Source: Sulfitobacter sp. S223
GTDB taxonomy: Bacteria > Pseudomonadota > Alphaproteobacteria > Rhodobacterales > Rhodobacteraceae
Reading direction: 5' to 3'
Length of the DNA: 64,000 bases
NCBI RefSeq assembly: GCF_025143825.1
Contig: NZ_CP083560.1
Location: 1,736,001-1,800,000 of the forward strand
Below the pieces are notes generated by a model. That model did no database searches. It was not told the origin of the DNA and saw only the letters and a program-made list of their open reading frames with translations. Shown one piece after another: positions 1 to 9,153 of the stretch. How positions within the stretch are numbered: position 1 is the first letter of the stretch; each line of letters starts with the position of its first letter. The position numbers and the translations under genes were made by a program.

Positions 1-765
1 CTCGGCCTCCCATTGAGCCATCAGGTCAGCGTTGCGTGCTGCAACCTTTTGGCATGCTTTCTCCCATGCTGATAATTGCGCTTCCCGTTTAATCTTGTTC
101 TTCTTCTGGGTCTCGCGGTTTTTGGAGGGGCGGGGTTGCTTGGGCTTGTTGGGGCGCTTTTCTAATGCGGGCTTGGGGAGTGATGGGATGGCCGTAGGGG
201 TATCCAACTCATCACGCAGCATTGCTGCAGCCACCTTGCCAGCATGTAGTTTGTTCGCGTCCAGTTTGAGGTCGTGTGTATTGATGGCAATGACGTGGAA
301 ATGGACAAAGCCCTCATCCAAATGCATCACCGCAGACCAATCAATGTCATCTGGCATGCGAGCCGTAAAATCAGCCAGCGCATGGTAGATCCATTCTCTT
401 ATCTCGGAGCCATGCGTTTTCTTGTCTGACAGAAGGTCGGTAGCGGGCAGGGGGTGCGAATGGATTTCTGTATACAGCGTCGCGGCATCATTGCGGAGTT
501 TGCGTGTGTATGTCGTGCCATCTTTGCGGGTGACGGTTTCGCGCAGACCATCCAGAATATCACTGCGCCTTTCCTGAAGTTGCCGGACAGACATGGTGCC
601 ACCGACTTTATACACCGAGCCGGGCTCTTCCACATGTTTAGAATATTCCGGCTCGCGTAACGCTTCTCCCAAAACCTGTGCGGCGGAATTGAAATGCCCG
701 TCTGTGCCGCTCACCTTTTTGGCGGCTTCTGAATACGTTTCGATATGTATGAACTGGTATGACAC
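1..765 (-). CDS. Mob-like relaxase, plasmid mobilisation/recombination type (3' end cut by window edge)
   Basis: An open frame of 255 codons runs leftwards from a GTG start at 765 off the left edge. The start is supported by an AGGAG element about 8 bases upstream; there is no good ATG. The N-terminus reads SYQFIHIETYS. Around residues 148-157 lies MHLDEGFVHFHV, a His...His-x-His cluster like the metal site of Mob/Pre relaxases, followed by AINTHD. Residues 180-230 are Lys/Arg/Pro-rich, then become helical and charged. Relaxases nick oriT and stay bound to DNA during conjugative transfer. That role is inferred from the motif and from the hairpin cluster just upstream at 895-934. It could instead be another HxH nuclease family. 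The reading frame is secure; the family is less so. Confidence 0.6.
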   Translation of the reverse strand, partial: MSYQFIHIETYSEAAKKVSGTDGHFNSAAQVLGEALREPEYSKHVEEPGSVYKVGGTMSVRQLQERRSDILDGLRETVTRKDGTTYTRKLRNDAATLYTEIHSHPLPATDLLSDKKTHGSEIREWIYHALADFTARMPDDIDWSAVMHLDEGFVHFHVIAINTHDLKLDANKLHAGKVAAAMLRDELDTPTAIPSLPKPALEKRPNKPKQPRPSKNRETQKKNKIKREAQLSAWEKACQKVAARNADLMAQWEAE

Positions 766-894
766 GGCGGATGCTCCTGATCTTATTTATGAGGAGGTAG
801 GCGCATGGTTTTTTAAAACCAAGAACTCTTTCCCATAAAGCTCCTGTCTGATATTCATTTTGTGTGGATAAACAGGTTATTGCAGCGCGAAGCT

Positions 895-934
895 CTACCT
901 ATAGTGACAGACTATAGGTAGCTCTACGAGCTAC
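895..934. promoter_or_regulatory. Paired inverted repeats upstream of the relaxase, candidate oriT
   Basis: Two adjacent perfect palindromes: CTACCTATAGT, a 5-base loop GACAG, then ACTATAGGTAG (895-921); and GTAGCTC, loop TAC, GAGCTAC (918-934), sharing bases 918-921. They lie 130 bases upstream of a relaxase-like gene in a stretch with no coding frame. An oriT usually has this kind of hairpin beside its relaxase gene. A regulatory operator or attenuator for the relaxase transcript is the alternative. Confidence 0.4.
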
Positions 935-1041
935 CTGTCTGCCCCTTGCGCCGGGGAGGCGCTCCGTCGTTTTGTCCCAAAACAACTGCGCGAGACTGCG
1001 TCTCTTGCATGATCGTTAAACAATAACGGTGACCGTCTGCC

Positions 1042-1335
1042 TCAATGCAATCTGGGTCTGTCTTGCATTTCCACCAGCTTGTCGCCCAATCGCTTTAACC
1101 CGCGTAACGACAAGGATTTTCCGTGATTGTTTGCTGTGCTCAACGGGCGGGCCAGCACATGCGACGTCCCCTTTACGTCTGCGTCAGGCATTGCTGCGCC
1201 AAGCAGCTCACGCCCCTTTGCGGCGAGCTGGGACACGCTTGGTTCCGTCAGCTCTACGAGCGTGCAGCGGTCCAAAAACGCTTGCGGCATGCGATCAATC
1301 GTGTTGGCCGTCATGATCCAGTTCACCGCACGCAT
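1042..1335 (-). pseudogene. C-terminal remnant of an AAA+ ATPase
   Basis: The last ~97 codons of a minus-strand frame read AVNWIMTANTIDRMPQAFLDRC and onward. That is a sensor-1 strand with its Asn, followed by an arginine-finger Asp-Arg, as in AAA+ (Lon/MoxR-like) ATPases. Walker A and B, which should lie upstream, are absent. The frame stays open to 1536, but the sequence before about 1350 does not look like an AAA+ domain. I read this as a truncated gene fused to unrelated DNA. It sits in the tRNA-Asn island beside a relaxase, so it is probably debris of an earlier insertion. Confidence 0.5.
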
Positions 1336-1640
1336 ATGGCTCACTGCCGCCTTTAGCTCGCTCGCACCGTACTCACATCTGGCGCGCGCTATCCCGGTGA
1401 AGACGGCCCTTTCCGGACTTTGACCGGCCATCGCATGCCGCGCTGCATTTTCCCGGAAGCAGATATTAGCTGGTCCTCTAATTTTCCCATCCACAAGCGG
1501 CTCTCTATGCGAAGTTGCACAACCCGCACACCGCATGTTAGCCCGGCCATAGCCATTCCTGGGTATGCTGCTCAGGTGTCAGTTAGGGCTGGCTCGGTGA
1601 TTGCACACCTTGCCAGCCTGAACAGGGACGGCCCAAAGCC

Positions 1641-1860
1641 GCCGTTAGTGTGAAGCGCGTCTAATGGCAGCTCCCAGCCCAAAGCGGACATGGCTGTCTA
1701 ACACGTTAGACGGATTGCCTACCTTCGCCGCGGCCGCAAACTAAATTGGGCCATTTGAAGAAAGCGGACGCTCAGGGCTGTAATCCAGTTTTTTCGATGT
1801 GCAATCGCAGCGAATTTCGGCTTCGAGCCCTTGTTGACCGATGCTGCGATACGCACAAAG
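1641..1860. repeat. Dispersed intergenic repeat, modules B and C (copy 1)
   Basis: Contains GTCTAATGGCAGCTCCCAG, a GAAGAAAGCGGACGCTCAGG block and a TTTTTCGATGTGCA block. The same blocks recur in the same order at 8866-9040, and the first recurs at 3811-3862. No coding frame is supported here. The repeat runs up to the promoter region of the gene starting at 1933. Confidence 0.75.
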
Positions 1861-1932
1861 GTCTGCTATGATGAAAAATCGACAAACTGTCTTTCTTCGT
1901 GGTTGGCAGTAGTAATTTCTGAGGGGCCAAAG

Positions 1933-2676
1933 ATGCACGAACCGAAGGGCCGTCTGACGGACATATTTAGCCTGCCTACCGATGGTTCTGGGCAACCTCA
2001 GTCCATACTCATGCTTGATCAACTTACACACGTACCTGAGGTTGGGGATGTGCTTCGGGTAGCAAATCGTAACTTGTTGATTGCACACGTTGATAGACAG
2101 CGGATGCGAAGCTGCCTGACGGGCTGGCCGCTTATTGGTCGTGGTAGTATCGCCGTATTGGTGAGCGAGCCAATTGAAGAATTGAAACCCTTAGCAAAGC
2201 ATCCAAACCGTCTTTGGGTGACGTGGAGACCAAAAGCGGATTTACCATGGCATTTCAAGACAGACGACCTTCCCATGTTCATCCGACTAAATGAAGACTG
2301 GAACGCTCACCCGAATGATGTGGGTCTCAGGCTTGAAAAGAGCGGAGATGAGTTGATTGCCCGTATGAAACCAAATCCGTACGCCTATCGCCAATACGAA
2401 AACGTCCCCGAAATTGCTGTCAGCTTTATAAACTGCTCCAATTATCGCGTGACGTCAGTAAACGACGAAGGTTGGTACTCGGGCCAGTGCCGTTTCAGCG
2501 GGCTTGCACCAAAATGGGGCGAGTTCTACGAAATTTCAGGCAACACCCGAGACAGCATGAACTCTACGCCTTGGATCAAGGTGGAAGGCGCAGGGGCAAG
2601 GCATTTTCATTTCTACTTGAAAGATGAAACCCTCGAAATCAAAGCTCAAGGTTGGGTAATAAAGTCCGATAGCTGA
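1933..2676 (+). CDS. Hypothetical protein, 247 aa
   Basis: I place the start at 1933 because GAGGGG lies 5-10 bases before this ATG. The in-frame ATG further upstream (1831) falls inside the dispersed repeat. The predicted product is soluble, with no signal peptide or membrane segment and many Trp/Tyr/Pro residues (for example NRLWVTWRPKADLPWHF and HFHFYLKDETLEIKAQGW). The beginning, MHEPKGRLTDIFSLPTDGSG, is hydrophilic. I recognise no family. It stands alone in the island with repeats on both sides, so no partner gene suggests a function. Confidence 0.65.
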   Translation: MHEPKGRLTDIFSLPTDGSGQPQSILMLDQLTHVPEVGDVLRVANRNLLIAHVDRQRMRSCLTGWPLIGRGSIAVLVSEPIEELKPLAKHPNRLWVTWRPKADLPWHFKTDDLPMFIRLNEDWNAHPNDVGLRLEKSGDELIARMKPNPYAYRQYENVPEIAVSFINCSNYRVTSVNDEGWYSGQCRFSGLAPKWGEFYEISGNTRDSMNSTPWIKVEGAGARHFHFYLKDETLEIKAQGWVIKSDS

Positions 2677-2744
2677 CCTTCAAGCGACGGTAACCAATGT
2701 CTTAAAAGTCCGCATTGCAGCCGCTCGCCCAATGATTTGACGTT

Positions 2745-2800
2745 AATTTCGTATGCAACCGCAGCGAATGGCGGCAGTGAGCCCATTTTGACCGATGCTG
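2745..2800. repeat. Dispersed intergenic repeat, module C fragment
   Basis: CAACCGCAGCGAATGGCGGC, then AGTGAGCCCA and ACCGATGCTGC, match the module-C blocks at 1805-1850, 9013-9060 and 10270-10330. No gene is visible between 2677 and the terminator at 2977. Confidence 0.6.
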
Positions 2801-2976
2801 CACAAAGTATGGATGTCCGCTATCATCAGAGAGCCAAAAACCTTCAAAAACTGCTTAGGTTTTGAACGAGGTTTTTGGCAGCGTAAATTTAGGTGATCTG
2901 AGGCTGTGCCAAAAAGGAGCGTTTTTGGAACAGGCATCTAAACAAATGACCGTGTTAATCGCGCGTCGAAGATCAT

Positions 2977-3001
2977 AAAAAAACCGCAGTGAATTACTGC
3001 G
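2977..3001 (-). terminator. Rho-independent terminator whose loop holds the stop codon
   Basis: On the minus strand, CGCAGT, loop AATTC, ACTGCG is followed by GG and seven T. The TAA stop of the 142-aa membrane protein falls at the edge of the loop, so coding region and terminator overlap. Confidence 0.75.
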
Positions 3002-3422
3002 TTTGACTGCGGACTACATTTTGTAGGATTCCGATGAAGGCGAGGGAGGCAAGGTAGAACACCGGAAAGATAACCCCATTGGGAACGTCTGATAGACCTT
3101 TGCCGAGCAAGTGAATGACTACCACGGGGAAGAAGAAAAAGATGACAATTGCGCCTTGGAAGTAAGCTGTAGCTTTCTCAATCTTGGGTGACGATGGAAA
3201 TGCAACCTGTCTGTTTGCGGGGCTGTTGAAGATAAGGCGTTCCTTATTCTGGTTCATGTAGCGCAGAATAAACACTGAACCGACTATAAAAATCAGAAAG
3301 ACGGTCAACTGAAGGCCAAGTGTGGTCGAACCCAAAAGAACAATGGTCATTAGAGCGGTCAAACCATGAATCCATAAGGCAATAGAGATCCCAAACTTGC
3401 CTCGAAGCGATAAGATGAACAT
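2994..3422 (-). CDS. Small integral membrane protein, 142 aa
   Basis: About four hydrophobic segments are visible: near residues 12-30, 36-55, 88-107 and 117-134. A polar loop (about 56-85) connects the second and third. AAAGGGGAT about 10 bases before the ATG serves as ribosome site. The gene is monocistronic: repeat DNA lies on both sides and its terminator overlaps the 3' end. I know no family for it. Inner-membrane location is inferred from hydropathy only. Confidence 0.6.
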   Translation of the reverse strand: MFILSLRGKFGISIALWIHGLTALMTIVLLGSTTLGLQLTVFLIFIVGSVFILRYMNQNKERLIFNSPANRQVAFPSSPKIEKATAYFQGAIVIFFFFPVVVIHLLGKGLSDVPNGVIFPVFYLASLAFIGILQNVVRSQTQ

Positions 3423-4174
3423 CCAGATTTATCCCCTTTCACGTAGTTTCGTAATGTAATGTTACGCTATGCACAAATCGGTCTGCGAGAACTCCGAGCG
3501 AACAGTAACACCCTCCCAAAAACGACCGTTTGCTGAACGGCTCGCCAAACCGGACATTGAACCACGCGCAGCGGAAGTCCGGTTTGTCCGCTGAGCAGGC
3601 CTTAATACCTCAATAATGCTGCGGCAACGTATCAATGTCTGCTTCGCGGAAGCTGCGTCGCAGCGTGCGGGGCCAACGCGAGCGGTAATTTTGGGCCGTT
3701 CGCGCGACTTTGCAAAGATCGCTTTCTGCGCATAGCTGCCCTTGGAGCAAAGCGCAGCGAAGGTCCGGTTTCCGCCCTTCAAGTCGACTGCCGCTTCCGG
3801 CCCTTTGCTGCCGTTCGTGTGAAACGCGTCTAATGGCAGCTCCCAGCCCAAAGTGGACACGCCCCAACGACACCTTGGCGGACTCCGGACCTTCTCTGCA
3901 CGTGCGAACTCAACCTTGCCAGATCATGGAAGCGGACACTCCGCAGGATCACGCCGCGGAACCCCGGATGACCTACAGGGATGCCAGTTAGCAAAAGTTC
4001 GCTGCGGGTGCTCGTTCGTGCTGCAACAAGGCGGAAAAGGTCAAACCAAAAAAATCAAGCAGTGCTGAGACTGGTGTCGTTCCTATCGCATTTGCGGCGT
4101 ATCAATGGGTCTGGCTTGTCCGGTGACGGTCACCGCGTAATTGACCGCCGGGCCGTATGGGCTAAAAAGGGCTT
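3423..4174. repeat. Gene-free 750-base gap with dispersed repeat modules A and B (copy 2)
   Basis: 3607-3755 (CTCAATAATGCTGC, CAACGTATCAATGTCTGCTT, TTTTGGGCCGTTCGCGCGAC, TTTCTGCGCATAGCTGCC) is nearly identical to 10867-11005. 3811-3862 matches module B at 1641-1695. The open frames here are translations of repeat DNA. From 3870 to 4174 nothing is recognised apart from the leader of the next gene. Confidence 0.7.
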
Positions 4175-5893
4175 ATGAAACTGTTTCATAAGATTGCTTT
4201 TGTGTTCATCTTTGCTGCGACATGTGCCGGAGCGCAGGACACTGCACCGATCAATGCTTGGCCAGAAGTGGACCGGGTAGACGTCAGAAACCTGACAGCC
4301 CCAATCGTGGAAAGGTTGACCGACGAGGCCCGCGCACGGCTCGCGCTGCGCAAGGCGCGAGAAACTGCTGCTGAAATTGAAGCCTTGGAAGCTGTGCAGG
4401 CGCAGGCCCTGATACCCGAAGTCGACGCTGATTTCGATCCTGATGTCGCCCCGCACGCGCGAGAATACCGCACCGCATGCGCCTCAGGCAACGCCAAGGC
4501 TTGCATCGAATTGGCTCAACTTTATCGCCAAGGGGGCTTCGTATGGATTGATCGCGATCTGGGCGACACGATGCTAAGGTTGTGGTGTCGCCGTGGTGAG
4601 TTGAGCGCCTGCACATCAGACGTGAACTTTGACGATTACGCGCCTATCATCCCTATTCTTACGAAGGGTTGCATTGAGAAGTCGGCCAAAGCCTGTCAAC
4701 GATTGAGTTCAATCTACTCTTTAGGCGTAAATGGTGTGGAACGCGACACGGCGCTGGCCGCGGCGATGGATGATCTGGCGCGCAGATATGCGGAGGTGGC
4801 TTGCGCAAAGGGGCATGGTGACAGCTGTTACTTGCAGTTCTTCTCTCTGAATCACTGGAAAAAGCAGTCCAAGGAAACCGAAGCGCGGCTGACGCAGATA
4901 CTGGAAGCTGGCTGCGCGGCCGCGAACTCAAGCAGCTGCGAAATTCTCGCCAGTCGATATCTTGGCACGCGAGTGCCGGCCAAAGATGTCGCAAAGTCAA
5001 ACCGTCTTTATGACAAGGCCTGCGCGTTGGGCAGTTACCGTGCCTGTGTAAAGCGCAACGCGCCGATGCCCCCCAACGCAGCCGGCATATTGTGCGCAGC
5101 GGACGGTTCTGTAGCAGACTGCCAGTCGGCAATGCCTTTGCCGCACGAATATGTCGCAGCAGATTGGGATGAGGCGCAGCGGCTGAAGGCCCGTCATCGT
5201 TCGGGCCGCTCCGTTTTTGAAGCGGTGCTTGAGCCGGAATATTTCTTGTTCCACCCGCAGGATCATGGGCATATCCGCAGAAGTGCCCGTGTTTGTGCGA
5301 TGGGCAAGAACTTGGCTTGCAGGGATTTGGCAGATGCTTATGCGTCACTTGCCGGACGCGGGCTGGAGTGGGCGTCATGGGACGGGATCATGGACCGACA
5401 AACACAGCGCGAGATTTTTGAGCATCTATGCAACGCGGCTGATCCGGTTGGATGCTGGAAATATGGATATGCTCTATACTCCGACCAACATGACTCCGGA
5501 GTGTTAGCACCGCCTTACGTGGAAGTTTTCCAACTGGCCTGCAACATGGGCCAAGGTAACAGCTGCGCCAAGTTGGCGTTTCACTATGAGCTTAGACACT
5601 CAAGAAGTGATAAAGTCCTCGAGGCCGAAATGCAGGTGAAATATGCTCGGCACGCGTGCGATCTCGACAACCACGATGGATGCTCCAACCTCGCAGGATA
5701 CTTGAGCCGTGATCCACTTTTGTATGGTCCCGCGAACCTGCGCGCTTGTTTGGAAGGGGAGCCGAATGGCTGCTGGATCCTGGCGCAGGAATACGACCGT
5801 GGCCGGGACAGCTTTCGCAAGGACCGAAGCCTTGCGAAAATGCTGCGCGAGACCGGCGACGCGCTGGCAGAGCAATATCACTCCAAGAACTGA
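4175..5893 (+). CDS. Cysteine-rich Sel1-like repeat protein, periplasmic, 572 aa
   Basis: A classical signal peptide (MKLFHKIAFVFIFAATCAGA, cleaved before QDTAP) sends the product out of the cytoplasm. The ATG follows AAAAGGGCTT. The body contains about twelve Sel1-type units, each with a Cys-x7-Cys pair such as ACASGNAKAC, ACAKGHGDSC, ACNMGQGNSC and ACDLDNHDGC, usually followed by LA..Y. This matches the Helicobacter Hcp type of Sel1 repeat, in which each helix pair is locked by a disulfide. Such proteins are solenoid scaffolds for protein-protein contacts; no enzymatic residues are apparent. A larger homologue follows 111 bases downstream, so the two are probably co-transcribed paralogues. 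The partner is unknown. Confidence 0.85.
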   Translation: MKLFHKIAFVFIFAATCAGAQDTAPINAWPEVDRVDVRNLTAPIVERLTDEARARLALRKARETAAEIEALEAVQAQALIPEVDADFDPDVAPHAREYRTACASGNAKACIELAQLYRQGGFVWIDRDLGDTMLRLWCRRGELSACTSDVNFDDYAPIIPILTKGCIEKSAKACQRLSSIYSLGVNGVERDTALAAAMDDLARRYAEVACAKGHGDSCYLQFFSLNHWKKQSKETEARLTQILEAGCAAANSSSCEILASRYLGTRVPAKDVAKSNRLYDKACALGSYRACVKRNAPMPPNAAGILCAADGSVADCQSAMPLPHEYVAADWDEAQRLKARHRSGRSVFEAVLEPEYFLFHPQDHGHIRRSARVCAMGKNLACRDLADAYASLAGRGLEWASWDGIMDRQTQREIFEHLCNAADPVGCWKYGYALYSDQHDSGVLAPPYVEVFQLACNMGQGNSCAKLAFHYELRHSRSDKVLEAEMQVKYARHACDLDNHDGCSNLAGYLSRDPLLYGPANLRACLEGEPNGCWILAQEYDRGRDSFRKDRSLAKMLRETGDALAEQYHSKN

Positions 5894-6004
5894 TGCAGCA
5901 CCGGGCCTGCGGCGGCTGCGCGGAAAGGTCAACGGCATTACAGTTTCACCATTTTGTCCCAACTGGGACACAACTCTGCCAAGAAGCAGGGCCACGCTCT
6001 GGCC

Positions 6005-8572
6005 ATGAAAGCACAGGGTTTCTTTATGCGCGGTTTGGTTCTTGTAGTCTTTATGCTCTTGGGTGGCACCGCTCACGCTCAGCTATACCGTACAGTTGAA
6101 GAACTGCATTCCGGACGGCAAGCGGCCATCGTCGCGCAAGAGGCACAGATTGCCCAGCGGTTCGACAACCAACGCGCGCGGTACCGGCATGTTCGCGACA
6201 TGGCGTTGATGCCGGAGGCTGCCTTAGATGTGGCACCCGCGCACCGCGCCCATGTCGATACTCTGAAAAACGGCTGCCGCAGCGGCGATCTGGATGCCTG
6301 CATTGGGGTCGCGCAGGTCTTTGCCGCCGGACGGGTCGTGCCGCGCGATGTGCCGTTGGCCGAGGCGATCTATTGGCTGGGCTGCGACGAAGGGCACGAT
6401 GCGTCCTGCCGGTCGCTCGACAGGATCCACGAAGTGTCGACCCCCCTTCGCCACAGTGGGCTTCTTCCCGGCATACCCTGGCGCGAGGACCGCTGTGCGC
6501 AGGGCGACGCCAAAGCCTGCGTGGATTTGTCTAAACTCTACACGTACAGCCGTGATCAGTTGAATACCGTTCAATATCCCAGAGTACGCCTGGATCATGC
6601 CAATGGACTTTTGAGCCGCGCCTGCATGCTTGTGACACGTGCCTCGACAACACCTTTTGAGTGCAGCTCGTATAGTGACGTTCTCAGGAATCTCCCCGAG
6701 CCCTCAACATCGGCCATGGACGCACTGGAAGCAGGCTGTGCCAAGGGCATCGTGGTGGATTGCCTCGATCTGGCGATGGCTCTTGAGGCGCATGATCCGG
6801 GGCGCGCATTTTCCCTCTACGCCCTTTCGTGCCGGTTGGGGGGGCATGACGATTGCGGCAACGCTGCCTACGCATTGTTGAAGGTTAGAGCACGGCCAGA
6901 GTATCTACCACTGCTGATTGAGATGCACGAACTGATGTGCGGTGAAGGCTCGCAGCCTGATTGTCACGCGCTGGCGGAGTTGCACCGCGAAGGCCCAGAG
7001 GACATTCGTGACCCGGTCAAAGCCCGCTATTGGTTGCGACAAACCTGCGACAAACGCGATTGGTCGCATGGGGAATTCAGCGACGACTGCCTGCTGACCG
7101 AAAGCGAGGATTTCGACGTGCTCTCGGTAACTTTTGATGCAGTGTTTTTGCCCGCCCTCCAGCCCCTTGTGACCCAGGCGCGTGAGGGCTGTGCCGCAGG
7201 TGACGGTAACAGTTGCTACGACCTCGCCACCATCGCCCTTGCCAATCGGGGGGCACCATTCATGACTGTTGCGGTCCAAAGCCTGCGAGCGCGCGCCTGC
7301 GACCTCGGGGTTACGGATGCCTGCGGGCAAACCGAAGCAACATCGAGATATGCCAGCCCTCCGCCACCCGACACGGCCTGCGCCAGCAACGACGACCAAT
7401 CCTGTGCCGAAGCCATCGCAGCCGAGAAAATGCGCCCACCACAAGACCGCATGTCCGAACTGCTGTCGCGCTGTGCTGCGGGCAACGGGGCAGCCTGCGG
7501 ACTTATCGGCCGGCTGTATTCGGATCAGATACTGATTGATGGCAGCACAAAGGCGTGGTCTCCGGATAGGGATTTGCATCTTGCCGCTGATTTCTACCGC
7601 ATGGGATGTGATCTGGACGACGGGCGATCCTGCCGCGGTCTGGCCGACATCGCCAAGCCCAAGAGAAATCCGACCCGCGCCGAACGCAGCCTTCAGGGCA
7701 CGCCGCAGGAGGTGTTCGACGATTATGCCAAGGGGTGCCAGTTGGAAGACCCCGAAGCCTGCTCGTATGCCGCAGGCCTGTCCGATGATCCGGACCAGAC
7801 CTTCCGCTTGAGCCTGCAAGCCTGCCGTCTTGGCGACACGATCGTTGGCTGCGACGGCGTCTTATTTGCAGGCATACGACGCACACTGTCGAACCTGATC
7901 TCGCAACACGGCGCGCTTGCTGTTGCATTGATGCCCGACCTTGGGTTGGAATTGCCCCACTCGTCAGGAACTTTGCGCCGCCTGCAACGGGGGTGTGCGT
8001 CCGGGACAGCTGCGGATTGCATGGACCTTGCTGCACTGTATAACTTTCAAAGCTCGAGCCTGCCTGCGATGCGCTTCCAGATGCAACATTGGCAACTTTC
8101 AAATGCTGTTCAACGACAGGCCTGCGATTTGGGGCTGGGCGATGGCTGCGCAGAACTGGCAAATTGGGCGCGAGGAAATCTCGCCTCCGACCCCTTGAGA
8201 GAATACGCGCTTAACAAGCTCGGCTGCGAGCATGGCTCAGCGCGCGCATGTTATCAGGCTGGGGATCATTGGGGCAAACTTTCGCAAACGCCCGACCCCG
8301 CCATGGAACTACGTTTCACTGAAAAAGCCTGCTGGCTGGACGGTCGGTTGGACTGTTATCTGTTGGCGGGTATCCTCCGTGGCGATTCTGTTGCTGAGTA
8401 TGATCAAAAGGTCCTCCGATGCCTCGGCGGCGAAGGAACCGGATGCTATCTGGCTGGCTACTACGCCAAATACGACAAGCGTATTCCCCGCGACATGCAA
8501 CGGGCGTTGTATGAATACGGCTGTCAGCTTGGCTCAGACGATGCTTGCCAGGCAGTCGCATCCCTGCGCTGA
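6005..8572 (+). CDS. Large cysteine-rich Sel1-like repeat protein, periplasmic, 855 aa
   Basis: This is a second exported Sel1 solenoid behind the first. I start it at 6005 (MKAQGFFMRGLVLVVF), because the hydrophobic stretch ending AHAQ is a signal peptide; 6026 is also possible. The frame is open further upstream, but that part has no signal-peptide character. I count about nineteen Cys-x7-Cys-type units, including GCRSGDLDAC, GCAAGDGNSC, RCAAGNGAAC, ACDLGLGDGC and GCQLGSDDAC. They cover almost the whole chain, so it should form a long disulfide-stapled superhelix. The family is known for scaffold or receptor-binding roles, not fixed catalysis. It lies on the tRNA-Asn island with no secretion or regulatory gene alongside. 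Confidence 0.85.
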   Translation: MKAQGFFMRGLVLVVFMLLGGTAHAQLYRTVEELHSGRQAAIVAQEAQIAQRFDNQRARYRHVRDMALMPEAALDVAPAHRAHVDTLKNGCRSGDLDACIGVAQVFAAGRVVPRDVPLAEAIYWLGCDEGHDASCRSLDRIHEVSTPLRHSGLLPGIPWREDRCAQGDAKACVDLSKLYTYSRDQLNTVQYPRVRLDHANGLLSRACMLVTRASTTPFECSSYSDVLRNLPEPSTSAMDALEAGCAKGIVVDCLDLAMALEAHDPGRAFSLYALSCRLGGHDDCGNAAYALLKVRARPEYLPLLIEMHELMCGEGSQPDCHALAELHREGPEDIRDPVKARYWLRQTCDKRDWSHGEFSDDCLLTESEDFDVLSVTFDAVFLPALQPLVTQAREGCAAGDGNSCYDLATIALANRGAPFMTVAVQSLRARACDLGVTDACGQTEATSRYASPPPPDTACASNDDQSCAEAIAAEKMRPPQDRMSELLSRCAAGNGAACGLIGRLYSDQILIDGSTKAWSPDRDLHLAADFYRMGCDLDDGRSCRGLADIAKPKRNPTRAERSLQGTPQEVFDDYAKGCQLEDPEACSYAAGLSDDPDQTFRLSLQACRLGDTIVGCDGVLFAGIRRTLSNLISQHGALAVALMPDLGLELPHSSGTLRRLQRGCASGTAADCMDLAALYNFQSSSLPAMRFQMQHWQLSNAVQRQACDLGLGDGCAELANWARGNLASDPLREYALNKLGCEHGSARACYQAGDHWGKLSQTPDPAMELRFTEKACWLDGRLDCYLLAGILRGDSVAEYDQKVLRCLGGEGTGCYLAGYYAKYDKRIPRDMQRALYEYGCQLGSDDACQAVASLR

Positions 8573-9153
8573 TATTAGGTGCTGCTGTATTGAGCCATTT
8601 GGACATGGGGGACGACGGTCTGCCTATCAAAAATCTTGTTTGCACCTGCTTCGGCTCGACTGCCAGATCGCCTTGGCTATTGCCAGAAATGGCACTGATC
8701 TGACGGCTACATATTTACCAAATTGACAGAGCGTTACGTCAGCCCTGTACGGCCGCTTCAGCGCGCCGCGCCGCAGCATTAGCGAGGCTTTGTTCGTGTC
8801 GCAAAGGGCCGTTCGCGTAACTTTGCAAATTACGCTTTCTGCGCATAGCTGCCCTTGGTGCTGAAGACGTCTAACGGCGGCTCCCAGCCCAAAGCGGACA
8901 TGGCCAAACGAAACCTTGGGCGGATTGCGTACCTTCGCTGCGCCCGCTAACTAAACTGGGCAATTTGAAGAAAGCGGACGCTCAGGGCTCTGACCCAGCT
9001 TTTTCGATGTGCACCGCAGCGAACGGCAGCAAGGAGCCCAAGAGTGCCCAATGCTGCGGAGTGTTTGAACGACTGCTGTTTCGCCAGAGGTCAAAAATTC
9101 GCCACTATATTGTGTTGATATTTGACTGATCTTGATAGCGAAAGGCAGTCAAA
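8573..9153. repeat. Gene-free gap with dispersed repeat modules A, B and C (copy 3)
   Basis: 8803-8854 carries GGGCCGTTCGCGTAACTTTG and TTTCTGCGCATAGCTGCCC (module A end). 8866-9012 is module B with its GAAGAAAGCGGACGCTCAGG and TTTTTCGATGTGCA blocks. 9013-9060 is module C (CGCAGCGAACGGCAGCAAGG). This is the most complete copy in the window and shows the order A-B-C. No gene is seen. Confidence 0.75.

Noticed and set aside
3462..3873. 132- and 87-codon frames on the minus strand
   Set aside because: They translate the dispersed repeat; related frames appear at 10772-11074 only because the repeat recurs.
6905..7819. 304-codon frame on the minus strand
   Set aside because: Antisense of the Sel1 repeat protein; its regularity mirrors the Cys-rich repeats.
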